A DNA stretch of 64,000 nt from Linnemannia hyalina (taxonomy: Eukaryota; Mortierellomycota; Mortierellomycetes; Mortierellales; Mortierellaceae), in contig JAHRHY010000002.1 in assembly GCA_019671135.1 (NCBI GenBank), positions 3,425,501 to 3,489,500 on the forward strand, read 5' to 3'. The translations under genes were made by a program, and so were the position numbers. Of this stretch, positions 45,591 through 57,444 are shown piece by piece. The stretch's first letter is position 1. Each line of letters opens with the position of its first letter. Under the pieces are notes generated by a model. That model did not search any database. It had not been told where the DNA came from and saw only the letters and a list, made by a program, of their open reading frames with translations.

Positions 45591-48500
45591 TATCTATCGC
45601 CCACTCCTTCCCACAACGTGCTCATCGTCAATGCACGTTTTGTCTGTCTCCTCCTTCGAGCCATCCTTTAGAGCTAGAGTATCCACCACATCGGCGCTAG
45701 AACCATGAAAAGGAAAAAAAGGCGGGCATTTCCACTCCCTGCTAGTGCTTTTCCTGATTTTCCCTGCTGTACAATGGACTGCATTCTCCTTTCTCCCCAT
45801 ATGGGACGCTAGCCTTTTGTCCAGCCTGTGAAAAAAAATGGGGAGGGAGTGAGAGGAATGAATGAACCGATCGTTTACTGTGTCCTAATTTGGGACGTCT
45901 TCGAAACGTGTGGAAGGTGGGCAACAGGCGCAACACCTCACCTGCTTGCTTTGTGTCTGTCGTACAAGTTCTGTTAAGAGCCCTCTTGTGAAGTCGACAA
46001 CTCCGTCTCTTACACATACCTTCTTCTCCAATGTCCTTTGTCCTTCTGTGAGCACGCACACAAAAAAAGTATCCAACGAGGATGAGTTTCTATCCAGCAT
46101 CCCAAAACGTGCATCACCTGCTTTGCATTTACGGTACTCCCTCTCCCTACAACCCCTCCAAACCCCAACGTTGTTTACCCGGGTTTGTCCACTTTTGCAA
46201 ACGATGCAGATCCAGGCTCTTCCTCTTTTCTTTCCCTACAATGGCGTTCATAACCCAATCAAAGTGGCGGATGGCCACCACGGGCCATCGCGCTTGCTCT
46301 TGTTAGTAGAAAAGAATATAAAGTTTCCCAGTTTCCCTTTTTAAGTTTTTTGTTGTCTCATTGTTTGTTGGCTCTTTTCCCACCCATGGTCCACGCACAA
46401 TGCATCTGTTCGACACCTCTGAGTAACGTCGAATGACTTTCGTTCTTGTAAGCCCAATCACATTATGAATATTCACTGTTAGGCTGTTCTCGTGAGTCGA
46501 GTTTCTTGCGCATTCGTCCATTCGACCATCGCATGCTTTCCTTTCCTTCTTCAATTTTCTCGATCGATTCGCTCGTGTTGTGTGCTCGGATTGCATTATC
46601 TCTGTCTACTACTCCCTTACCCTTCGGGTTCTTTTTTTGCAATTGAAAGATTATGACTGCTGTTTTTGCTGTGTCCAAGTGTGTGAGAGTGGAGAGAGAT
46701 GCGTGTTTTTATCTCTTGATCATGGGTGGCAGGCGAGTGATAGGTGCTTCGCTTTTCGAGGTCGAAAGACGAGCACACAGTCCATTATGTCTCGATTCCT
46801 TCCCCTCCCACCACGAGACGAAGGAGACAGCAGCGAGCAGGAAAATTCTGAAATGATGGATTCAGAATCGATCCCATATGATGGAGCAAGGGGACTGGTG
46901 ATGGTAGTGATAGTGATTGTTGATGATGATGATCAACAATGAATGTCTCTCGTTCTCTATTTCTATCTGTTTCTAAGGACACATATAAGACTTGTCACTA
47001 ACGTGGAAACGGAATACTCAAATCGGGGGTTGGTCTGCAATGCGGATGGAATCATGGGAGAAGAGCGTACAACACTGTGACCCACTTTTCTGTCCCTGAC
47101 CTTGTTGTCTCATAAACCCCTGATAGGAAGTTAGGAACATAACGAAATAAAAAAGGGCGTACATTATGTCCTGATTCTGGTCTGTCTCTCGGTTATTAAG
47201 TTGGTGAAATTGCATTGGAGGGCTGTCAGGCTTATTTCATATACTTTTTCGACAAATAGAACAGTGTGCGGTAAGCTAAGCTACGACCATTGGATTCTAC
47301 TCTAACTACATTGGATGGATCGATTCTCTCTTTCTCGTATCCTTGCTACGTAAGTGTTGTTATCATCCAAAGTAGCTTCGCGGAATATCCATCTCCCCTT
47401 CTTCTCTACCACCTCTCTTCACTCTGCCCGCCCATTGGAAGAGTAGACAGATCCACGCATCAGTCGGCAATAAACCAAATTCAAAAAAAAAAAGAAGAAA
47501 CCCCAGGAAGAAACGAAGGAAGGAAGTATCTAAAAACGACGAATGGACGAGCCTCTCAAACTCAACTCCCACCTCGACTCTGATACCCAATTTCTTCTGA
47601 GCACCTCTTTTCGCCAAAAAAAAAAAAAAAAAAAAAAAAAAAGAAAAAGAAAAAGAAAAATGGACGCCTGGCGGAGGGTCCACATGCACGTTCTGGTGGT
47701 CCTGAGATTTGATTGGCTGAAGGTAGGGACATGTTTCTGTCCTTTCTAATCTTCAATAAGGTTGCACAAACAACCCTCGGTAATTGGCCCAAAAAAAACG
47801 AGATGGGCAGGAAGCAGGGAAAAGAATGATGACCTTACCTGGCAAAATGAGACGAAGGAAGGAAATCGGTGGAAATGAAACGGAGAGGGGGAGAGGGGAA
47901 AGGGGGAGGGGGGCGAGTTACAGGGATGCAATTGCACACGGTGGCGGTGGCGTGGTGGTGGTTCATTCATTCACCTAGACAGACCGATGGACTGGCAGAT
48001 AGAAGGACAGCCGGAACATCTTTAGGAGCAAACATAAAAGGCGATCTGTTATGCTCTTGTCTGTTGTCCGTTCGATCTAAGTCCATGCCCTTTCTCTCTG
48101 TGAGAAGAAAGAAGGCGCGTTTGTACGCTATGCATACACCGCCATGCCCGTAAAAAAAAGAGGTTGAATGGAATAGCCAATAGGAAGCCAGAACCCGCGC
48201 AGGGAGTCGAAAGACCATGGGCTTTAGGGTCTGATTGGCTGATTCCTTTACCGGGTAAGCAACAGTTTCAACAAGTCAGACCGACCACGAGGGCCCATCA
48301 AGCATCGATTAGCGGCACTCAGACTCTCCCTCCTTTTTAACTCACTCTCTCTTCAGTTTTCGTGCTCTCGAGCAACTTAGTTCGAATGGATAGACACACA
48401 TCTCATACAGTTGGGTTGGATAACATCATTCGTTTTTATTTTTTTCATTACTCAGAAGCAACATACTGCACACACACCCCTAGAGCGTGCTCAGCACAAC

Positions 48501-48733
48501 GAAACCTCATCCTTACTTCCATTTTGTATAAATATACCTTTGCCATCCTTACAACTCATCCCTTTCTTCTGTGTGCCTCGACGACTAACCCTCCCCAACC
48601 AGTAGCCCCATCCTCTTCACCATCCTCCACCCCCCAGACGGCCCTCTTTCCTCTCCTCCTTCCGTCTCTTCACCACCACTCCACCACCCTTCCACCTTCT
48701 CCCACTTCTCGCTCACATAACACTTCATCCAAA
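45591..48733. promoter_or_regulatory. Gene-poor DNA and PHO89 promoter
   Basis: About 3.1 kb with no supported gene. Holds a poly-A run followed by AAAAG repeats at 47617-47660 and a purine-rich block at 47870-47915. The last 400 bp become pyrimidine-rich ahead of PHO89. I saw no CACGTG or CACGTT Pho4-type site close to the gene on a read-through. Confidence 0.35.
48537..48544 (+). promoter_or_regulatory. Putative TATA box upstream of PHO89
   Basis: TATAAATA, about 190 bp before the PHO89 start codon and followed by a C/T-rich leader. Placement is plausible for a regulated fungal promoter; no experimental support. Confidence 0.35.
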
Positions 48734-50398
48734 ATGATGGAAGTCCACGATTTCACCTTTCTCTTCGGGATTGGTCTCTTCTTCGCCTTCATGGACGCCT
48801 ATGGTATTGGTGCCAACGATGTCGCTAATGCCTTCGGCACCTCTGTCGGTTCCGGTACCATTACCCTTGCCCAAGCCTTGCTCATCGCCTGTTTCTGTGA
48901 GTTCGGAGGAGCTTTCCTCCTCGGTGCCAACACTACCGAGACCATCAAGGGTGGAATCGTTGAGACGTCCTTGTACGAGGCCCAGCCCGAGATTCTTATG
49001 GTAAGCTTTCTTTTCCTTGTCCTGAACGCGGCTTCCTCTTTCTCAACAGCAAAAACAAATATCACAGCCTCTAACGAAAACGTTCTCTTCGTTCTCTTCT
49101 TATCTTCTCGTTCTTGTCAATAGTTGACCATGGTTTGCGCTTTGATCGGTTCCTCCAGCTGGGTCTTGTTCGCCACCTCCCGCGGCTGGCCCGTCTCGAC
49201 CACCCACGCCATTGTCGGTGCCATTTGCGGTGCTGGTATCTCTGCCTTCGGTTCCGATGGTATCCAGTGGAGTGGTATCACAAAGATTGTCCTTTCCTGG
49301 GTAGTCTCTCCCGTCTGCGCCGGTCTTGTCTGTGCCCTCCTCTTTGGTATCACCCAGTTCTTGGTCTTGAAGCACGAGAACTCGTTCCAGCGCGGTCTCG
49401 TCGCTATCCCCGTCTACTTCGGTATTGCCTTGACCGTCAACGTCTTCTACATCATCTTCAAGGGTGCCCCAAATACCTCCCTGAAGTCTGACAGTAAGAT
49501 TGGAATTGCCGTCGGTATTGCTCTCGGTGTCGGTGCCTTGGTCTTCCTCTGGTGCTTCTTCTTCCTCCGCCCCTTCCTCCGCCGCAGAATCAAGGACAAC
49601 GAGAACCTCAAGTGGTTCCACGTCTTCATCATCCCCTTCGTCAAGCCCCAGGGTGAGGTTCCTGTGGTTGTCGAAGAGAAGGGTGGCAAGGCCGCTGTTG
49701 ATCTTGAGGCTGGTGAAGGCAAGGCTGATGCTTCGTTGGTTGCTCTCGAGGACAAGGAGAAGTCCTTTGGCCAGAAGCTCAAGGGTTTTGTCACCCACGG
49801 TCTTAACCAGGAGGTCAACATCACCCACGACTTGAATACCAACTCTGTCCACGACCACGCTACCAAGTACGACCACGATACCGAGCGTCTCTTCTCTGCC
49901 GTCCAGGTCGTCACTGCCTGCTTCACCTCCTTTGCCCACGGTTCCAACGATGTTGCCAACGCCATCGGTCCCCTTGCCACCATCTACTACATCTGGGAGA
50001 ACGCCAACATTAACGTCAAGAAGGCCCCCGTCCCCGTCTGGATTCTTGTCTTTGGAGGTCTTGCCATCGATCTTGGTTTGATGACCTACGGTTACCACGT
50101 CATGCGCACCCTCGGTAACAAGATGACCTACATGTCTCCTACCCGTGGATTCGCGGCCGAGATGGGTACTTCGATCACTATCTTGACCTGCTCCAAGCTC
50201 GGTCTTCCCGTCTCCTCGACCCACTGCATCACCGGTGCCACCTCGGCCATCGGTCTCATGTCTGGCGGTGGTTTCAAGTCCCTTAACTGGCGTCTTCTGC
50301 TCGGTATTTTCGCCGGATGGATTGCCACCCTCCCCGCTGCCGGTCTTGTTTCTGGTTTGGTGTTCGCCTTCGTCTCTCGTTCCCCCATGCTCGTATAA
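48734..50398 (+). CDS. PHO89: Sodium/phosphate symporter, PiT/PHO-4 family
   Basis: Two exons, 48734-49000 and 49124-50398; 513 residues. Plasma-membrane Na+-coupled phosphate uptake protein. The family's inverted duplication is clear: GANDVANAFGTSVGSG (residues 26-41) and GSNDVANAIGPLA (about 362-374), each followed by a helix pair with a re-entrant signature, PVSTTHAIVGA and PVSSTHCITGA. About ten hydrophobic segments are visible, with a hydrophilic cytosolic loop (about 245-345, rich in Glu/Lys/Asp) between the two halves, as expected. The protein starts MMEVHDFTFLFGIG, the usual extracellular N terminus leading into helix 1. Codon use is strongly biased to C-ending codons, more than in neighbours, which suggests high expression and creates a long open frame on the opposite strand. 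Confidence 0.96.
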
Positions 50399-50789
50399 TA
50401 CGCGCTGGAGCTTTTTTTATCACAAATCCCCACTCCATTTTAACTAATGTAGTTTTTATACCATCATAATATTTTCGCATCATATTCAGCTCTTTGGAAA
50501 CAATAAAACCAAATGTAGTCTGACCCAACTCTTCATCGTGCTTGTTTCCTGTCTTTTCTTTGTATGTTTGTATTCTTTCCCCACCTGACACTTTGACATC
50601 TGTTCGTACACGTTGGTAGTGGGAACATCGGAATTGCGCAACGTGTACCGTTAAATGGTGCGCCTCTTGCGCCCCTTTTTTTATTTCAACTGTTACAGCC
50701 AACCCAAGCCCACGCGACACAATGCAAATTCATCACTCAATCAATCAGGAGAGGGAAAGGGAAAGGGCAAAGGAGAGTTCTTTTCTATG
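50399..50789. other. PHO89 3' flank
   Basis: Contains AATAAAAC at about 50503, a likely poly(A) signal. Non-coding. Confidence 0.4.
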
Positions 50790-51243
50790 TCTCCTTCAGA
50801 CCCACATCCTGCACAACCCTTGCAGACTTCGCGGCCTTGATGTCAAAGTTGGTCTTTGTGTCACGTCGTTCCATTTTCAGCATATGATTTGACCAGAATC
50901 GCCACAGGCTGTGCTTCCTGAAAGTGTTGCACGCTGTCTTCGACGATTGTCAGCGCAAGGTCTTGAGCTGTGTGGAGTCGATCACAGCTTCGTAGGTGTC
51001 TTGCGCATCCCGCAAGTCGGGCAGGTTGAACTAATGGACAAACGAAGCGAATGAGATATACTCTTTTTCACACTTCTCCATGGCCCAAGGTAGATACCTC
51101 CTGAGAAAGACCGTTTTCGGATCGTCACTCGGTTCTTCTTGCACACTCCAGCTTCTCCCCTCTGTTGACTGACCCCTCTCGGATGAGGAAGAAGAGGCGC
51201 TCATATTGATGCTCTTGATAGTAGGTAATCTAGTTGTGAGACT
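50790..51243 (-). pseudogene. Small decayed gene, unknown function
   Basis: An ATG at 51243 opens a frame (SERGQSTEGRSWSVQEEP, then KTVFLRRYLPWAMEKCEKE). A CATTAG acceptor-like site at about 51033 is followed by FNLPDLRDAQDTYEAVIDST, which shifts frame at about 50960 into AQDLALTIVEDSVQHFQEAQ and SYAENGTT. The amino-acid mixture is protein-like and continuous only if a frameshift is allowed, hence pseudogene. No family recognised. Confidence 0.4.
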
Positions 51244-51969
51244 CATACGTGGACGAAAAATAAAAATTAACGAATTATTAGAGGAGTTCAAGCTCTACTC
51301 GCTTACGCTATGGATTGAGGGTGAGGAAGAAAGAAGCGCCTCCAGAAGGCGCATACAGTAGAACATATGAATCACCTCCCCAATCGACGTGGCACAGAGC
51401 GCATCCGTTGATTACGCTTACATCTACAGGAAAATCGTTTGTTTAACAATGCTTCGTCGCTGCAGTTTCACTGCATGGATCCAACAGTGGTGATAGATCT
51501 GATGTAAAAATGCTATTTTAACATGTTTTCATTAGAGCGCGACACTCAAACACTTCATTCTGAGGTACTTCACTTAGGAAGAACTACCAGGCTGTTTGTC
51601 ATGGTATATGTCGTTCTCGATACATGAGTTCTGATTGGCCACTTCCTTGGTACATCCTCTAATCCCGTGACATACCGCCGGTGGGACTGTTCTCCAAACA
51701 TATTTTTGTTTGTCAGGGCGCGTCGTTCGTTTGTTTTAGCTCGACATTCAGTCGTTCATCGCCACCACTTTCTTGTTTCCTCTCGAACTCAACTGACATC
51801 CGACATCACTCAACACTCACAACCAACAACAACAACAACTTACTACTACAAAGCAGCGAGCAAAGGACAAGGAGACCTCTACATACACTCCCCTCTCTAC
51901 CTGGCTTGAACCTACCAACAACAACCTTTGTAACGACCAGGAGTGAATAACGAAGAGATCAACACAGAG
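51244..51969. promoter_or_regulatory. Promoter region of the CAF-1 large subunit gene
   Basis: About 0.7 kb; contains ATTGG (inverted CCAAT) at about 51634 and a CA-rich leader directly before the start codon. Nothing else seen. Confidence 0.35.
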
Positions 51970-54900
51970 ATGCCGCCAAAGCCATCATCACCTACAATGA
52001 CAAAGACCCTGTCGGCATTCTTCACAAAAGCCGACAATACCCCCCCCACCCACACTCCACCTGCAACTCAAGCCGCAGAACGTAAGCTCACGAGTAGAAG
52101 AAACAATTTTTGGGTGCTTGCATCCATTCAACCGGCCCAGAAAACATCCCTCACACCGTCTTTTTTCCTATGTTACGCTCGTGTACAGCTGCCAAGGAAG
52201 CCGTAGAACCAGCAGAGACACCGGTTGCAGAATCACCCAAACCAAGGAAACGAGCCAGCCGCGCCAAAAAGCCAAAAGAGACGACTACCGAGAACGACAC
52301 ACCATCTTCAACAACAACTACCACAGTCAACAAGACACCCGCCAAGTCAACAGCAGCACCAAAATCACCCACCAAATCACGGAGGGCGACAGGAACTGCA
52401 GCGGCAGCGTCGGCAAGGAAGGAAACTCTGACGGCGGTGATAATACCAGGGATAAAATCCAAGAAAGGTGCATCTTCTGCACAACAATCGGCTACGTCTG
52501 ATTCGACATCTGTTGCGGCAGATCCTGCACCAAAATCTAAATCTTCACCCAGCAAGAACGTGGCCAAGACGAGGACCAGCCCGAACGCAGCAGCAGCGGA
52601 GGCAGGAGCAACACTTACGCCGGTACCATTGGGATCAACTGACGCTACAACAACAACAGCAATAGAGGCACCCAAATCACCCAGCAATCCCACCGCCGCT
52701 CCATCATCCACTAACGTCAATGGAATCTCTGCCGCCGCTACAACAACTACAGGACCAAGCAGCGGCATGAGCAAAGTCAACAAGATCGATACGGCGTCCA
52801 TGTTCAAAGTCAGGAGCGGGAAGGCCTCCTTCACAGAAAACAAGCTCAGGTTCTCAACACACCCCTCCGCCATCGCAGACCTCTGCAAGTTTCACGAGTA
52901 TCGGGAAAAGTTACAGGAGGCAACAGACCTGTCAGAGTTCTCTGGCGTCAAGTTGGAGGCGGATTGTGTCGAGATTACCAGCATACCACAGGAACACTAT
53001 GGATTGGTCGCCAAGATGGTGGAGGAGAACGACGCGACCTTGTCCGAGGTGGCGCTGGCCCTCAAGCCTATGCTCTGCCCGCTCGGATTCGATGCCTTTG
53101 CAGAGTCTGCAACAGCACCTGAGGATATCAGTAGCATGGACGTTGATTCGGACATGGAGGATACTGATGCCAGTCAGTCAAATTCAGCGAGTCCCAGTAA
53201 GCGGACAGGGACGTCAGTTTCGGTAACAGCCATCATGGAGGTGATCCAGTCGGTGGCGCAACGGGTCAATTATGGTGTACCCATCGTCAATTTGCCAGGC
53301 CAGGCATATGTGACACCACCCAACTTGTCGATCTTCCGCTGGGAGGTCCAGAATATCGACCAGTACTTTCCGAGTGATATGAAGGCAGCCGTGGTTCGGC
53401 GGCGGACGAAGCGATTGGAGGCATCGGCGGCTTTGACGGCCTGGTTCTTGGGATTGGATGCCAAGCAGCAGGAGGATCTCGCACCACCCCCTGTCCTTCC
53501 TGCCGTTGCTCCGGAAGCATTGTTGGGCGCGGAGGCAGGGTCACTGGCGTCTGGCCAGAAGGGTCGCCTCTCTCTTGGAGGAGCTGAGGGGATGGATATT
53601 GATAAGGATATAGTTGCTGGACCTCTGCTAGAAAGTCAGCCCACGGTTGAGGCGGCAGTTGATCCAGCAGTCTTGGAGCTCAAACTCAAGGAGGCCGAGA
53701 GCAAGAAGAAAGAAGCAGAGGCCAAGGAGGAGCGACGACTGGAGAAGGAACGCAAGATGGCCGAGAGACAGCAGGAGAAGGACCAGAAAGAGGCCGAGCG
53801 TTTGCAAAAGGAAGAGGCCAAGAAGAAGAAGGCCGAGGAAGATAAACTCAAGCAGGACCAGGTGATTATTCTTGACCGGGTCAATTGGGGGTTTTGTTTT
53901 TGTTTTGTTCTAGATGACGTTGTTCTGGTATCCACTCGCACTAATGGCCTATGTAAATATCATTATTTACACTTTACCGATATTAGCGGGCACAAAAGTT
54001 TGTTGGATTCTTCAAGAATGCGGCTCCGGTGGCAGACAAGAAGGATGCAGCCCAGGTTGTCAATGGCGCAGATTGCTCAACTGCGCCAGTTGCGAGCCGT
54101 TTCCACCCATTTCACGTCAAGAAGGACACGGCGCTGGCGCCTATCAACCGCTTTGTCTCTGAACCCCGCAGCAGTACCATCGACAAGGAACTCGGTCTCG
54201 GAAAGACGCAGCAGGATTCTGACAAGGATGCTGACATGCATCATGGCGATGCAGATATGATGGATGTAGACATGGAAGCTGCCCCTTCACTGGACACGGC
54301 GACTGCCAAGACTACGCTCTCGATATTGTTTTCGCGGACTCGGCTGATTGTTGGTAGCGACGCGTCAAAGCCTCGTACCATGAAGCGGCTTCCACAGGGT
54401 GCCAGGGATATGTCGGTTGCGGATGTGATTCAGTCGGGACTGTTGCTCCAGGAGGACCAGGATAATGATGACATGAGCTCCATGCTCACCTGGAAGGATA
54501 TCCCCGCCCTCCGCATGCGTCTCTTCCAATTCGCCGAGAACTACCGCCCCGCCTACTATGGTACATCTCATATAAGTTCACCATTTGTTGTCGTTATTTT
54601 ACAGCACGCATCGTTTCTAATGCGGCTATTTTGCAATGAAATTGTAGGAACGTGGTCAAAGAGGAGCAAGAACATTACAGGACGCCGATTTTTGGGCAAG
54701 GATGCGGATTTGGTGGATTATGACTTTGACAGTGAAGCTGAGTGGGAGGAAGACGAGGAGGGTGAAGAGTGCAAGTCTGACGATGACGATGATGATGCCG
54801 AGGAACTCTGCAGTGAACAAGAAGAGGAGGTAACTTTGAGAATGTTATTTTTTTGGTTCCTTGTGTCGTGCTGTACAATCATTACGGGAAAAAGGCGCTG

Positions 54901-55434
54901 ACTTTTTATTTATTTATAGGACGACTGGCTAGTTCCAGAGGGATATCTGTCGGATGATGAGGGTTTGGATGCTGGTGATGAAGGCGGGTCCAAGGAGATG
55001 TCTCAGAAAAAGTCTAAGGATCTCCGTCGTGTAAGTTGTTTTTTATGTCATTCCTTGTATCTGTGCCCAAGGACAGAGAGCAACATCATCCTTACATTCC
55101 AACTATCGCATTCAATTTTCTACGATTAGCCTACTCTTGCACATACTGCGCCTGTGATCGTTGGACCTGTGTTTGAGATGACGCTGGGCGAGGTGTCGAC
55201 CTACCCTGCCTTGGAGGCGTATCACATCGAGTTCCTTGGAGGTAAAGCTGTTTGATAATTGTATTATTTGAATTCGCCAGGGGTCGTTTGCATACTCTTT
55301 GCTAATCCATACTTCTTTCGCTGTTGTACAACCTATCACGCATAGATTATGGTGTTGGGATGGAGATGTATTATGCGGTAGAGGATAAGACCAGCGGTCT
55401 AGTTCCCACTCTCCCAACGGATGTTCAAATCTAA
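51970..55434 (+). CDS. Chromatin assembly factor 1 large subunit (p150/CAC1)
   Basis: Seven exons: 51970-52081, 52189-53861, 53987-54560, 54648-54829, 54920-55030, 55130-55241 and 55346-55434; 950 residues. CAF-1 deposits newly made H3-H4 behind the replication fork. In order: a PIP-box-like N terminus (TKTLSAFF, residues 11-18); a Ser/Thr/Ala/Pro-rich linker with KPRKRASRAKKPK; the FTENKLRFSTHP region; a long charged KER helix (about 536-595); QKFVGFFKNA and FHPFHVKKDTALAP (598-645), the conserved FF-x-K...FxPFxVK..LAP signature; NYRPAYYGTWSKRS then DLVDYDFDSEAEWEEDEEGE (about 779-820), the acidic ED domain; DDWLVPEGYLSDDEG; and a winged-helix-like C terminus. The start uses the first ATG in frame with the PIP-like motif. 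Frame closes across six introns. Convergent with COQ3. Confidence 0.93.
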
Positions 55435-55567
55435 ACTGTAGCGCTCTGTATCATTACACCTGCAAATAATCATGATTCTGTGCCTGTGTTGTATTGTGTT
55501 ATATGTGTTTTTTATACAGTGGAGATTGTCTATGTAAATGTGAGTATGCCCCGAGTGTGCTGTATCC

Positions 55568-56877
55568 CTATGAAGACCCGTCAGCAGCGACAGTGGCAGC
55601 GGCAGGCTTTTTGGCAGCCAAGAAATAATTCGAAGCCTCCGCCAGTGGTGGCCCCAGCAACCCCAACAACCCAGCCTCCGCGCTACCACTACCATCCCGA
55701 CTCCGTGTAAGTTCCCATTGTCCCGAAAGGGGGTTAAATCCGATGCCTTGAATATTCAAGACCTCACATTTTGAAAGCTCTTCAACGCCCTTGTGGAGTT
55801 CATCGGGGTTGATGTATTTCGACCAATGGTGGGTCCCCACGGGGACCATGCGCATGACATGTTCTGCGGCAAAGATTGTTAAAAAGTAGGAGAGCGGTGT
55901 ACGCGAGATTGTTGAGAGGATCAAATCTCCTTCCGGCTAATTCAGGTAAGATGTAGGAAGGAGAGAAAAAAAAGGTAGTCAGCGGGAAGAAGAGATGGCA
56001 TGTTTTCGCAGCGCATTTTTTTTTTTTGGTTGTTAGTAGGGGTTATAGTCATATATTTTTTTTTTTACCTTGATGAGTTGGCCGAGGACTTTGAGGAACC
56101 CTGCGGGGTTCTCGACATGTTCAATGACTTCCATCGAGCAGACCACATCAAATTGCTGTCCCTGTTCCAGCAATTGCTCTAAATACACCACAACACAAGT
56201 ATAAAACGTTAACAGGAGTCCTCCACCCCTCGCCTCAATTTCATATCACACCCCCCTTCTCGATCTCTGATTGGCATGATAAAGTGAAAACAAAGAGAGG
56301 GGAAAGTTACCGGCGGTCTGATGGCGGTACTCGAGGGATCCGGGTGCAGAGACGCCGTTGAGAAGGGGGTCCTTCTTGGCGTGGATCCGTGCCATTTGTA
56401 TGTTCTCGATCGACGCGTCCAATCCCGTTACCTTTGCCCCCAATCTCGCCAATGCCTAAATGGTTATCGTCGTTGTTGGTTTTTTTTGTGAACACGAAGA
56501 AAATCACAGTTTAGTATTCCTGAATCGAATCTCACATTTTTTTTTTTTTGATATCTAGCTTTTCTCGATAGAGACAACTAATATCCTGTGAATATTTTAC
56601 CTCAGCAAGAAGTCCACCGCCACACCCAACATCCAAGATGGAAAGTCCTTGCAATGGAAACCTTCCCACTGAAAACTCCTCCTTCCCACTCTCAGCGCCA
56701 AAAGCACCATTCTTGGACAAAGCACCAGAGGCCTGGAGCCGGTTACGGATATACCGGATCCGGGGTGGGTTCATGAGATGCAGCATCTTGAAGGGCCCCT
56801 GGGGAGCCCACCATTCGTCAGACATTGCGGCGAATTTCGCGATTTCTTCCTTGTTCACCGTGTAGATCGCGTCTTCT

Positions 56878-56909
<32 letters not shown>

Positions 56910-57068
56910 GGCGGCGGTGGTATCGTTGAAAGAGTTGTGGGAGTGGAAGGTGCGGGGAGTTGTGGTAAGGAACCGCGCAGTAGCGGGTTGGAGGATGCTG
57001 CGACGGAGGACGTGGTGAGGTGATGAGATCCTGGTGATCCGTGTAGTGATCCTTCCGATGCTAGCCAT
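55568..57068 (-). CDS. COQ3: Ubiquinone biosynthesis O-methyltransferase, mitochondrial
   Basis: Four exons: 57068-56601, 56455-56311, 56178-56069 and 55936-55568; 363 residues (human COQ3 369). S-adenosylmethionine-dependent enzyme doing both O-methylations of the coenzyme Q ring on the matrix face of the inner mitochondrial membrane. Seen: Arg/Ser/Thr-rich presequence without acids at first, a poly-Asn run of ten (the (TTG)n tract near 56880-56908), FAAMSDEWWAPQGPFKMLHLMNPPRIRYI, SAM motif I LDVGCGGG (145-152), VTGLDASIENIQMA (motif post-I), FDVVCSMEVIEHVENP, and LILSTISRTPLSYFLTIFAAEHVM with GTHHWSKYINPDEL. The C terminus carries an Ala-rich extension. Intron phases all close. Confidence 0.95.
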
Positions 57069-57444
57069 AGTCGATGTTGCTTGTGTCCTGGAATCCGTGA
57101 GAAAGTTGTATGGACAAAAGAAAAAGAGAGTTGTGCATTCTCGGAATGAATCGCTTTGGTAAGAGATCAGCCCAATGGTTCGAGGAGAACGATCCAAACG
57201 AGGACTGCTTTTTCAGCATTACAATTCGATCAGGTCCTTCACATATTCACATAAAATAAAAAGAGTTCATTGTTCTGCAAAAGAGTTATCTAAAGGGTGG
57301 GTGTCTCTTAGCAGGCATGGTTCATTCGACAAGTAGTAAGAAGAGGGACAAAAAAGAAAAGGCATTCGTGGATATGGTATGCTTGTTGTCCGCCATCCAT
57401 GAGTGTATCCATCATCCAGGGTGGTTTAGAGATCAGTTCCAGTC
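57069..57444. promoter_or_regulatory. COQ3 promoter and CKS1 3' flank
   Basis: About 0.4 kb between two minus-strand genes; no clear elements recognised. Confidence 0.35.

Noticed and set aside
48362..48733. Upstream in-frame extension of PHO89
   Set aside because: The frame happens to be open through the C/T-rich leader, but the family N terminus starts at the MMEVHDF position and the leader translation is low-complexity.
49100..50224. 374-residue open frame antisense to PHO89
   Set aside because: Produced by the strong third-position bias of PHO89; the sense strand is a clear transporter and the antisense product is Gly/Asp/Glu-rich without motifs.
52151..52888. 245-residue antisense frame in the CAF-1 subunit gene
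   Set aside because: Ala/Val-rich mirror of the Ala/Thr/Ser-rich coding strand; no independent support.
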